64,000 nt of DNA from positions 838,495 through 902,494 of the forward strand of contig NZ_FOCL01000004.1 of the NCBI RefSeq assembly GCF_900110105.1. The letters run 5' to 3'. A program made the position numbers and the translations under genes. The notes beneath the pieces were generated by a model that worked only from the letters and a program-made list of their open reading frames with translations, searched no databases and was not told the origin of the DNA. Below are positions 37,877-45,095 of this stretch, one piece after another. Source of the DNA: Mucilaginibacter gossypiicola (GTDB lineage: Bacteria; Bacteroidota; Bacteroidia; Sphingobacteriales; Sphingobacteriaceae). Every line of letters begins with the position of its first letter. The first letter of the stretch is position 1.

Positions 37877-38965
37877 TTATACTTTTTCTTTTTGGAATAG
37901 GGCAGGTACAGTACCTACAATAATTTTTAAATCTAACCAAATAGAGTATTTCTGAGCATAAAAATTATCTAATTTTTTCCTTTCACGTTCAGACATGTCT
38001 TCTTTGCCACGTTTGCTGATCTGCCATAAACCAGTTAAGCCGGCAGGGCCAAGGAAACGCATCGACCATTCGTTTGAGGTAAGCATCTCTGCCTCATACA
38101 GCGGCAAAGGCCTGTTACCAACTACCGACATATCGCCACGTAGGATATTGAACAATTGAGGTAACTCATCCAGGCTGGAGTTGCGCAGGAAGTTGCCCAG
38201 TTTAGTAATACGAGGATCGTTCTTGATTTTTACGAAAGCTACCTTATTATCGCCGGCTTCAGATGCATATTGATTATTCTCGGCCGAAAGCTTGGCAAGT
38301 AACTGGTCAGCGTCGGTACGCATCGACCTGAATTTATAAAAATCAAACACTTTATAGCCTGTACCTACACGTTTGCTTTTATAAAACACGGGTCCTTTTG
38401 AATCCAGTTTAATTAAAATGGCAACTACCAGCATAACCGGAGATAATACCAGCATCATGCCCCCCGAAATTACAAGATCGATAAGGCGTTTACCTGCAGG
38501 CATTTTATATGCTGTATCAACAACTTTTGACAGCTCAAGCAGTTTAGGTTTTATCAGTTTAAAACGCACCAAAAAGTTAAGCCTTTCACGCAAATCGCTT
38601 ATAGAAAAAGGTTCGCCATAAAAGTCATGGACTTTTAGTTTAATGGCTTGTTGCCTTAAGGCTTTATCATTTTTTGATGAAAGCAAAACGATGATCAAAC
38701 CGTTTAACAGGAAGCTTTTTTTAACTTCGTCAACCAGTTTTAACCATTTACCTTCGGCATCAATTTCAACCAACAGAATATCCGGAACGGTTAAAATAGA
38801 TTGCTCGCCCAAATAATCATTAAGCTGATCAATGGTTGTGTTGTAAGCTATTTTGAAGCCTTCGTTTAAGCCATTGGAGATTTTTTCCTTGAACTCGCTG
38901 CCGGCATATGCTATCCTGATGTTAGAACCTGAGCTTTCGTTCCAATCAGATGTTTGATGATTCAT
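37877..38965 (-). CDS. Priming sugar transferase with N-terminal receiver-like domain
   Basis: A 362-residue polyprenyl-phosphate hexose-1-phosphate transferase. The C-terminal ~200 residues carry the Bac_transf signatures KRLIDLVISGGMMLVLSPVM (membrane hairpin), GPVFYKSKRVGTGYKVFDFYKFRSM, NDPRITKLGNFLR, SLDELPQLFNILRGDMS and GPAGLTGLWQISKRG. The N-terminal ~125 residues (IRIAYAGSEFK ... DILLVEIDAEGKW ... LIIVLLSSKNDK ... VHDFYGEPFS) look like a diverged CheY-type receiver; an acid is present at the acceptor strand but the metal-binding pair is missing. It replaces the usual multi-TM N-terminus. It overlaps the REC gene by 20 bp and starts the exopolysaccharide repeat on the lipid carrier. 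Confidence 0.88.
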   Translation of the reverse strand: MNHQTSDWNESSGSNIRIAYAGSEFKEKISNGLNEGFKIAYNTTIDQLNDYLGEQSILTVPDILLVEIDAEGKWLKLVDEVKKSFLLNGLIIVLLSSKNDKALRQQAIKLKVHDFYGEPFSISDLRERLNFLVRFKLIKPKLLELSKVVDTAYKMPAGKRLIDLVISGGMMLVLSPVMLVVAILIKLDSKGPVFYKSKRVGTGYKVFDFYKFRSMRTDADQLLAKLSAENNQYASEAGDNKVAFVKIKNDPRITKLGNFLRNSSLDELPQLFNILRGDMSVVGNRPLPLYEAEMLTSNEWSMRFLGPAGLTGLWQISKRGKEDMSERERKKLDNFYAQKYSIWLDLKIIVGTVPALFQKEKV

Positions 38966-39332
38966 AAACTTGTAAAACTTGGTTAATGGCTGTTTTTAAT
39001 GCGGTTGGATTAAATGGCTTGTGTATGTGAGCATCAACCTTAAAGGGCATGGCGCTTACCTGGGTGTCAAGATCATGGGCAGCAGAAAGCAATATAACCG
39101 GAATGTCGCGGTAAAAACCACTGATCTTAACGTTTTTGACAAATGATTGCCCGTCAAAATAAGGCATCTGAAGGTCGGATATGATCAGCTCGGGCATGTT
39201 GCCATCCTCAAGCCAGCTAAAAGCTTCTATGCCATTGTTCTTAACTACGATATCATATTCTTTTGAAAGGATAAAATTGAGCAGTTTCAATATGCTCAGG
39301 TCATCATCAACTATAAGTAGTGTTCTTTTCAT
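38946..39332 (-). CDS. Single-domain response regulator
   Basis: A 128-residue CheY-like receiver with no output domain: LLIVDDDLSILKLL (acidic pair), ELIISDLQMPYFDG (phospho-acceptor Asp ~53), PVILLSAAH (Ser/Thr switch) and HIHKPFNP (conserved Lys). It is the first gene of the exopolysaccharide operon, and its 3' end overlaps the priming transferase, whose own N-terminus resembles a receiver. It may regulate that enzyme by direct contact. The upstream 425-bp intergenic region should contain the operon promoter. Confidence 0.9.
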   Translation of the reverse strand: MKRTLLIVDDDLSILKLLNFILSKEYDIVVKNNGIEAFSWLEDGNMPELIISDLQMPYFDGQSFVKNVKISGFYRDIPVILLSAAHDLDTQVSAMPFKVDAHIHKPFNPTALKTAINQVLQVYESSNI

Positions 39333-39757
39333 GCTTAATTTAATTGGGGTTATTTAATAAGTAAAAAGCAATTATTTATTAATCAGTATGTTGATTTTTA
39401 TTATTGTTTGTTATCTGTGTTTGAAATATAGAAAAATATGAATTTAATAAATATTATTAATGAAAAGTAAATGAACTTATTATTTGTTTTAACTAACAGC
39501 TAAGTATAAAATAAATAGTTTAACAATTACTGCTTTTGTTTTTCATGTAATTATATGCAAAAAACATTCCTGAAATGAAAAATAACCGTAATCAAAGGTT
39601 TGATGACCTTTTATACGGGTAATGCACGAAAAAAGTTGTAAAAAAACAGGGAAATTAACGGAAAGTTAATAATAGCCCGAGGAATTTATTCCCACGGCAG
39701 GTAGCTATTATTCCCCAAAACGGGATTTATTTATACCTGGTAAAAGGTATTATCATG
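39333..39757. other. Intergenic region, probable exopolysaccharide operon promoter
   Basis: A strongly AT-rich 425-bp gap with no credible gene on either strand. Being upstream of the leftward REC/exopolysaccharide operon, it probably holds its promoter and regulatory sites, but I could not pick out a convincing match to the Bacteroidota TTTG/TAnnTTTG promoter. Short imperfect A/T repeats are present (for example near 39440-39530). Confidence 0.4.
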
Positions 39758-40141
39758 TTACTTTTCTATGATGGATAAAAAATTCCCCGCAGGGTCTTTA
39801 AACCAGGCTATCTTAGGTCCACCGCTTAAGAATACTCCTTTTTCGTTTGTCTTAAAATTTTCCTGATCGTAAATTTCAAATTTAACTCCGCGGGTGCTGA
39901 GTTCATCTACAGCTTTCTCTACATCATCAACCGGGAAATTCAAAATAGTAAAGGTGGCAGGCACATGATTGGGCTTGGTGTATATCAATATAGGCGTGCT
40001 GCCTGTTATATTAAGGTTGAGCAAGCCCTCCATTTCGGGCACAACGCTTACGTTTAAACCAAGCACATCAGCATAAAACGCCCTGGCTTTAGCTGTATCG
40101 TCTACCGAAAATCCACTAAATGCTTTGCTGTCTTTTAACAT
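39758..40141 (-). CDS. VOC/glyoxalase-family protein
   Basis: A 127-residue vicinal-oxygen-chelate fold protein: FSGFSVDDTAKARAFYADVLGL at the N-terminus, TFTILNFPVDDVEKAVDEL in the middle and IAWFKDPAGNFLSIIEK at the C-terminus with the usual Glu. The family includes glyoxalases, dioxygenases and antibiotic-binding proteins; no substrate can be inferred. Monocistronic, in a group of small stress-type genes on the same strand. Confidence 0.88.
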   Translation of the reverse strand: MLKDSKAFSGFSVDDTAKARAFYADVLGLNVSVVPEMEGLLNLNITGSTPILIYTKPNHVPATFTILNFPVDDVEKAVDELSTRGVKFEIYDQENFKTNEKGVFLSGGPKIAWFKDPAGNFLSIIEK

Positions 40142-40205
40142 AATAATTGATTTATATTAATGTACTACCATGCCATTAAAAGATTTGTTTGCGAAAAAAA
40201 TAAGA

Positions 40206-40427
40206 TTAATCGGTCAATACCTCGGCCCTGCAGCCCAAATCATTTAAAAAGCTGATTAACGATTTTGCACATAAAGTGCCGCTGTCGCATTGTACCCGCA
40301 ATATCCTGTCGCAATCATCCAAATCAAAATTGGCTTTATGATTTCCAAATGCTTTGTGAATGGCGTCCAAAAGCATGCTGGCCTGGCGGCGCTTATTTAC
40401 GTTGGTTTTAAAAACTTCTACCATCAT
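40206..40427 (-). CDS. Small HMA-like protein, 73 residues
   Basis: A 73-residue protein with a beta-alpha-beta-beta-alpha-beta-like pattern: VEVFKTNVNKRRQASMLLDAI, NFDLDDCDRILRVQ and FLNDLGCRAEVL. This resembles the fold of heavy-metal-associated domain proteins but lacks the CxxC motif; the Cys residues present (DDCDR, CDSGTLC, LGCRAE) are not in metal-chaperone spacing. Similar uncharacterised proteins are common in Sphingobacteriaceae. Same strand as its VOC neighbours. Confidence 0.65.
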   Translation of the reverse strand: MMVEVFKTNVNKRRQASMLLDAIHKAFGNHKANFDLDDCDRILRVQCDSGTLCAKSLISFLNDLGCRAEVLTD

Positions 40428-40513
40428 AAGTTTTTGATTAGTTGCACTTTTAATGGAGATTAAAATATATCAGAGATGCCATACTATTGGCATCTCTGAT
40501 GGTTTTGCAATTA

Positions 40514-40951
40514 TTACGGACGGTTAGGGTTGTAAGAGATCATCCAGCTGATGCCAAATTTATCTTTGATCCAGCCAAAGTAATCGCCCCAGAACTCTTC
40601 ACGCATTGGGCCGCCACTCTGCTGACCGGCTGACAAACCAGCGTGAAACCTATCGGCTTCTTCTTTTGATTCGCAACTGACAGTAAGCGAAAAGTTAGTG
40701 CCCATGGTTACCAAACCCATGCCCCCTTCTTCAACACCCAAAGCGTCGGTACCCATAAGCATATTACCGGGGCCAAGCGGCAGTGCAATGTGCATAAGCT
40801 TGTTAAGGTCTTTTTCGGCAAGCTTTGATGCTTCGGGGCCGTCTTTAAAACGCATAATTACGGCAAATTCGCCTCCAAAAACCGATTTGTAAAAGTTAAA
40901 TGCTTCTTCGGTATTACCGTTGAAGTTTAAATAAGGATTTACGACTAACAT
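40514..40951 (-). CDS. PhnB-like VOC-family protein
   Basis: A 145-residue protein of the PhnB/3-demethylubiquinone-type VOC group: NPYLNFNGNTEEAFNFYKSVFGGEF, HIALPLGPGNMLMGTD and EEFWGDYFGWIKDKFGISWMI, ending NPNRP. The group is widespread and functionally unassigned despite annotations as methyltransferase. The start ATG at 40951 is preceded by a run of A/T. Monocistronic. Confidence 0.88.
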   Translation of the reverse strand: MLVVNPYLNFNGNTEEAFNFYKSVFGGEFAVIMRFKDGPEASKLAEKDLNKLMHIALPLGPGNMLMGTDALGVEEGGMGLVTMGTNFSLTVSCESKEEADRFHAGLSAGQQSGGPMREEFWGDYFGWIKDKFGISWMISYNPNRP

Positions 40952-41111
40952 GTTGCTTGATTGTTTTTGATTTATAATTGGTGATTTTATAAAGTAAAGA
41001 TAAGCGTTGCTGCTTAATACAGAAGGGTGGTATTAAGACATGTTAAGGGGCTAATTGCGACATTATTATTTGCCGTAAAATACAAAAGAACCGAGAGGAT
41101 TTTGTTCTTTG

Positions 41112-41885
41112 TTAATTCTCAGTCGGTACTTTGTTTGATATAAATTTATATAGGTATGGTGCTTTATGCGCGCCGCCAGTCCACTTTTTGGCTATCCGTT
41201 CCAGAATACCAAGCCCCAACATTTTGCGTTGAAAAGCAGCGCGGATAAGTTTTTTGTTCAAAATAGTTTCGTAGAGCGACTGGAGATCGCCCATTGTAAA
41301 TTCATCGGTCATGAGGTTAAAGCCTATAAGCTTTTGATCGAGGTTGCTTCGTAGGGTTTCTAAAGCCTTATCAATAATTTGCCGGTGGTCCTGCATTAAA
41401 AGAGGCAAGTTGTCGAGGCTATACCAATCGCAGCTATCGGATATTTCATCAGGAGCGGGTACGGCTTTGGTGAAATCAACAAGGGCGTAATAGCCAATTG
41501 AAACAAAACGCTTAAGGAGCCAGTGGTCATGAGGTGGTTCGTATCCCCGGGCTTTCATAATTGTTTTAAGAGGGGCGGGGTCATAGCGGCTATAATCGCC
41601 AAATACATAAAACTGCTCCAGGTAAATATCGCTTAAAGCCGTGCGGCTTTCCAATACCCTGCGGGCTGCCTGGTTTACATCTTCATTATCATGAATAAAG
41701 CCACCCGGCAGGGCGTATAATGATGAGTTTTTATAGGATAGCAATAATACCTTTAACTGGTTATCATGAAAACCGAAAATAACTGTGTCGATAGCCAAGC
41801 CGGGCAAAAAACCTTCGCCGTTGATATTGCTTTCCTGTTGCTCAAACTCTTTATTCATGCAGTTTTGAAAAAAATGATTGCACAA
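41112..41885 (-). CDS. Nudix-fold transcriptional regulator with winged-helix domain (NrtR/AraR-like)
   Basis: A 257-residue protein with an N-terminal Nudix domain (~20-165; VLLLSYKNSSLYALPGGFI) and a C-terminal winged helix (~185-250; FTMGDLQSLYETILNK, RAAFQRKMLGLGILE). The Nudix box is degenerate: the REUXEEXGU core reads RVLESRTAL, so hydrolase activity is probably lost, as in NrtR-type and Bacteroidota AraR/XylR-type repressors that bind sugar derivatives. It is divergently placed against a secreted carboxylesterase across 119 bp, the likely operator region. The true start may be the second Met (MNKEFEQQESN, residue 10). Confidence 0.85.
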   Translation of the reverse strand: MCNHFFQNCMNKEFEQQESNINGEGFLPGLAIDTVIFGFHDNQLKVLLLSYKNSSLYALPGGFIHDNEDVNQAARRVLESRTALSDIYLEQFYVFGDYSRYDPAPLKTIMKARGYEPPHDHWLLKRFVSIGYYALVDFTKAVPAPDEISDSCDWYSLDNLPLLMQDHRQIIDKALETLRSNLDQKLIGFNLMTDEFTMGDLQSLYETILNKKLIRAAFQRKMLGLGILERIAKKWTGGAHKAPYLYKFISNKVPTEN

Positions 41886-42004
41886 GTAACAAAAAAATTT
41901 GAAATGTGAAGTTAAATATTTTATTATTGTATCATTATGTTACAATAAGGTGTGCTGTCCTTATTTTCTCATTTACACATTCGCTACAAACCAAATAACC
42001 AATA

Positions 42005-43636
42005 ATGAAGAAACCAATTTTAGTAATGCTGTTGCTTGCGCAGGTTGCCTCGGTAAGGGTAATGGCGCAGCTATCTGCAAACAAAACAACCGTTGAGACC
42101 GGTGCGCTTGAGGGTACGCGCGAAGCATCAAATGTTTTAAGCTTTAAGGGCATCCCTTTTGCCCAGCCACCTGTCGGCGATTTGCGTTGGAAGGAGCCTC
42201 AGCCGGCCAAAAACTGGGAGGGTACTTTAAAAGCCGATCATTTTGGTCATAACCCTATGCAAAAGCCGATTTTTGGCGATATGGGGTTCAGGTCATCAGG
42301 TATGAGCGAAGATTGCTTGTATCTCAATGTATGGACGCCTGCAAAGTCATCTAAAGAAAAACTGCCTGTGCTGGTTTATTTTTACGGCGGCGGTTTGATG
42401 GCTGGTGATGGCTCGGAGTCGCGCTATGATGGTGAGAGCATGGCTAAGAAGGGCATTGTAGCACTAACGGTTAATTACAGACTTGGTGTATTTGGCTTCT
42501 TTTCGCATCCGGAGTTAACAAAGGAGTCGCCTAATCATTCATCGGGCAATTATGGATATCTTGATCAGCACCTCGCTTTGCTTTGGGTGCAAAAAAATAT
42601 TGCAGCCTTTGGCGGGGATCCTGCAAGGGTTACCATAGCCGGCGAATCTGCAGGGTCTATTTCTGTATCGGTACAAATGGCTTCACCCTTATCAAAAGAT
42701 CTGATAGCGGGCGCTATTGGTGAAAGCGGTGCCGGTATTAAGCCAACACTTTTCCCTATTCCGCTGGCTGATGCCGAGCAAAACGGCGTTAAGTTTGCCG
42801 CTAATGAAAAAGCAAATACCCTGGCCGATTTACGGGCTATACCTGCCGAACAGTTACTGAATGACGCCTTTAAGCCCGGTACACCGCCAATGTCGGCCAC
42901 TATTGATAATTATTTGTTACCAAAATCACTGCCCGAAATATTTATGGCAGGTGAGCAGGCTAAGGTGCCATTGCTGGTAGGGTGGAACTCGGCCGAAGTG
43001 CCTTTCCAGTTTATGATGCGCGGAGACGCGCCAACGCTTGAAAATTACACCAAAACGCTAAAGCAACTATATGGTGACAGGGCGGAGGAAGCATTGAAGT
43101 TATATCCCGCTGCAAATGATGAAGAAGTGATTAAAGTAGCAACCGATCTTTCAAGTGATCGTTTTATTGTATACAGCACCTGGAAATGGGCCGACTTACA
43201 AGTGCAAACAGGAGGGAAGCCTGTTTATCGTTATTTGTTTTCGCGCGTACGTCCGGCGATGGTAGCTTCAATGGGTAATGCAACTCCAGGGCTTGCCGGT
43301 GGCGTAGTTAAAGGCGATGCAGCAAAACCTGCCCCTAAAATGCCACCGGCAGTGGGAGCAGCACATGCCTCAGAAATTGAGTATGCTATGGGTAACCTGG
43401 CCGGAAACAAAACCTATGCCTGGACCCCTGACGATTTCAAGGTATCTGAAACTATGGAAAATTACTTTGCCAACTTTATAAAAAAGGCAAACCCTAATGG
43501 AGCTGGCTTGCCTAAATGGTCGGCAATTACAGATAACAACAATGTTAAATTCATGGATATAGACGTTAAAAGTGAAGAAAAGCCGGAAGTTAACCGTGCC
43601 CGTTATTTGTTTTTAGATAAAGATTACATGAAATAA
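42005..43636 (+). CDS. Secreted carboxylesterase type B
   Basis: A 543-residue alpha/beta-hydrolase with a Sec signal peptide (KKPILVMLLLAQVASVRVMA). Carboxylesterase B signatures are FKGIPFAQPPVGDLRWKEP, EDCLYLNVWTP, VYFYGGGLMAG (oxyanion hole) and the nucleophile elbow GESAGS, with the late Glu and His expected in the ~340-460 region (for example GAAHASEIEYAMG). It probably hydrolyses esters in the periplasm or outside the cell. It is divergent from the Nudix-wHTH regulator, and a hairpin terminator follows the stop. Confidence 0.92.
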   Translation: MKKPILVMLLLAQVASVRVMAQLSANKTTVETGALEGTREASNVLSFKGIPFAQPPVGDLRWKEPQPAKNWEGTLKADHFGHNPMQKPIFGDMGFRSSGMSEDCLYLNVWTPAKSSKEKLPVLVYFYGGGLMAGDGSESRYDGESMAKKGIVALTVNYRLGVFGFFSHPELTKESPNHSSGNYGYLDQHLALLWVQKNIAAFGGDPARVTIAGESAGSISVSVQMASPLSKDLIAGAIGESGAGIKPTLFPIPLADAEQNGVKFAANEKANTLADLRAIPAEQLLNDAFKPGTPPMSATIDNYLLPKSLPEIFMAGEQAKVPLLVGWNSAEVPFQFMMRGDAPTLENYTKTLKQLYGDRAEEALKLYPAANDEEVIKVATDLSSDRFIVYSTWKWADLQVQTGGKPVYRYLFSRVRPAMVASMGNATPGLAGGVVKGDAAKPAPKMPPAVGAAHASEIEYAMGNLAGNKTYAWTPDDFKVSETMENYFANFIKKANPNGAGLPKWSAITDNNNVKFMDIDVKSEEKPEVNRARYLFLDKDYMK

Positions 43637-43661
43637 GACCTTTTTTTCGGATGTATGGGCT

Positions 43662-43693
43662 GGCTCCTGTGATTTTTCGCAGGGGCCTTTTTT
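43662..43693 (+). terminator. Rho-independent terminator after carboxylesterase
   Basis: GGCTCCTG (43662-43669) pairs with CAGGGGCC (43680-43687, one G-U), with a 10-base loop and then six T residues. It sits 26 bp after the esterase stop. Confidence 0.8.
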
Positions 43694-43720
43694 ATGAATT
43701 TATATGGCTATCTTTATTTA

Positions 43721-44110
43721 ATGAAATTGATCCCACAAAAAAGTGTCTTATTTAAATGGTTATTTACAGCCGTTTTGATACTTGGCTTTTTTACTTTTTC
43801 GGGGTTTACTATTCAAACAACCAATCGCTTTAACAAGCCTGATATAACTTTAGTTACAGGCAATGTGACGAAAACTTCCAGGTCAATTTCGTATAAGGCT
43901 GCTTCGAAGATTGGTAATCAACCAGCTTCTTCGGGCTTAATTCCTGGATATTGCAACTTTCAGATTTTAAGCCTTTTGCATAGTTGGGAAGCTTGTATCG
44001 AAATTAAACAATCGTCTCGCCTGTTTATAACAATCAAAGCATTCAAAAACTTTTCTTTCATCCGGGCTTACTGTCTGGCATCAGGTGATGATCTTCCATT
44101 TATTGCATAA
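43721..44110 (+). CDS. Hypothetical protein with N-terminal membrane/signal segment
   Basis: A 129-residue open frame from ATG 43721 (MKLIPQKSVLF). An earlier in-frame ATG at 43694 directly follows the T-run of the esterase terminator and is unlikely to be used. It has a hydrophobic N-terminus (~9-30) then a basic, low-complexity region and a Cys-containing C-terminus. No family is recognised. The last third is unlike a typical secreted domain, so this could be a truncated or frameshifted gene. Confidence 0.4.
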   Translation: MKLIPQKSVLFKWLFTAVLILGFFTFSGFTIQTTNRFNKPDITLVTGNVTKTSRSISYKAASKIGNQPASSGLIPGYCNFQILSLLHSWEACIEIKQSSRLFITIKAFKNFSFIRAYCLASGDDLPFIA

Positions 44111-44122
44111 CCCTTCATAAAT

Positions 44123-44142
44123 TGATTACCGGTCGGTAATCA
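44123..44142. promoter_or_regulatory. 20-bp inverted repeat, TetR-type operator candidate
   Basis: TGATTACCG and CGGTAATCA are exact complements separated by GT. ACCG(g/t)CGGT-centred repeats are typical of TetR-family operators. It lies 73 bp before a small membrane-protein gene; no TetR regulator is encoded in the window. Confidence 0.5.
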
Positions 44143-44214
44143 TCTTCCCTTTTAATTATTCGGGGTAACAACCTTTATAAGGATTGTCCCCGCCATTTTA
44201 TTTATAAGATCAGA

Positions 44215-44403
44215 ATGAAGAAAATTAAGAAGTTCATTAGGGTTTGCGGACTTATATTGTTTATGATATTAGCAGTTGCAGGCATAGGCATATTAGGCGT
44301 GGCACCCACTTTAACCAAAGACAGGAAACTGTTTGCTGATAAACATCCCACGACAGAAATTGCAGAAAAAGCTGAAACCGACCAGGAAAAGCCCGATGAG
44401 TAG
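44215..44403 (+). CDS. Small single-pass membrane protein, 62 residues
   Basis: A 62-residue protein: basic start MKKIKKFIRVCG, one membrane helix (LILFMILAVAGIGILGV, ~12-30), then a soluble acidic tail ending EKAETDQEKPDE. Not recognised; proteins of this shape occur near TetR-controlled genes in Bacteroidota. It is downstream of the TetR-like inverted repeat and may be controlled by it. Confidence 0.55.
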   Translation: MKKIKKFIRVCGLILFMILAVAGIGILGVAPTLTKDRKLFADKHPTTEIAEKAETDQEKPDE

Positions 44404-44471
44404 CAGATAACTTACCTTAACATGAAGTTCGTAGCGGCATGAATAGCCAGCTAATAGTTATCTTTGCCGCT

Positions 44472-44996
44472 ATGAACTATTTTGAATTTTATGGCATCCC
44501 GGAATCTTTTAAAGTTAACCAGGCATTGCTGAAGAAAAAGTTTTACGAGTTGAGTAAGCTATATCATCCCGATTTTTACGCCAACGAGGATGAGGCAAAA
44601 CAACAGGAGATATTGGAGCTGTCGACCCTAAATAACAAGGCATATCTGGCACTTGGCGACCCAGCCAAGCGGTTAGAATACATTTTAAAGCTGCATGATC
44701 TGGTATCAGAAGGGGCAAAACCACAATTGCCTGCAGATTTTTTAATGGAAATGATGGACATCAACGAACGCCTTATGGAAGTGGAAGATGCAACAGAACT
44801 GGCATCTATAACTTCAGAAGCGCTTGCAATTGAGGGGGATATGAATGAAGAGCTTGCCGAGCTGACTAAAGACTACGAAGAGTTGGACGATACCGCCAAG
44901 GAAAGCCGCCGAATAGAAATTGCAAATATTTACTATAAACAAAAATATTTGTTGCGAATTAAAGAGAGTTTGTCTACATTTGCAGCCCGCTTGTAA
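44472..44996 (+). CDS. hscB: Fe-S cluster co-chaperone HscB (J-domain protein)
   Basis: A 174-residue protein: an N-terminal J-domain (~1-75) with FYELSKLYHPDFYANEDE containing the HPD motif that stimulates Hsp70/HscA ATPase, and a C-terminal three-helix bundle (~85-170, DFLMEMMDINERLMEVED) that binds the IscU scaffold. ATG 44472 (MNYFEFYGIP) matches the usual HscB start; an upstream in-frame ATG at 44439 would add 11 atypical residues. The gene ends 19 bp before tRNA-Leu. It lacks the N-terminal zinc Cys motif of mitochondrial homologues, as usual in bacteria. Confidence 0.9.
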   Translation: MNYFEFYGIPESFKVNQALLKKKFYELSKLYHPDFYANEDEAKQQEILELSTLNNKAYLALGDPAKRLEYILKLHDLVSEGAKPQLPADFLMEMMDINERLMEVEDATELASITSEALAIEGDMNEELAELTKDYEELDDTAKESRRIEIANIYYKQKYLLRIKESLSTFAARL

Positions 44997-45015
44997 GGGA
45001 ACGCACTTACAAAAT

Positions 45016-45095
45016 GCCCAGATGGCGGAATTGGTAGACGCGCTGGTCTCAAACACCTGTGGGAAACCGTGCCGGTTCGACTCCGGCTCTGGGTA
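45016..45095 (+). tRNA. tRNA-Leu (anticodon CAA)
   Basis: An 80-base cloverleaf. The acceptor stem GCCCAGA pairs with TCTGGGT (G1-U72 wobble), discriminator A at 45095, T-arm GCCGG-TTCGACT-CCGGC and a short variable arm with GAAA. Anticodon loop C-T-CAA-A-C gives CAA, decoding UUG. The anticodon stem CTGGT/ACCTG has a T-T mismatch at the 28-42 pair. CCA is not encoded. The stop codon and last 15 codons of the serine recombinase lie on the opposite strand across this gene. Confidence 0.92.

Noticed and set aside
43694..43720. ATG 43694 as start of the hypothetical gene
   Set aside because: It abuts the T-run of the esterase terminator; ATG 43721 gives a clean signal-like N-terminus.
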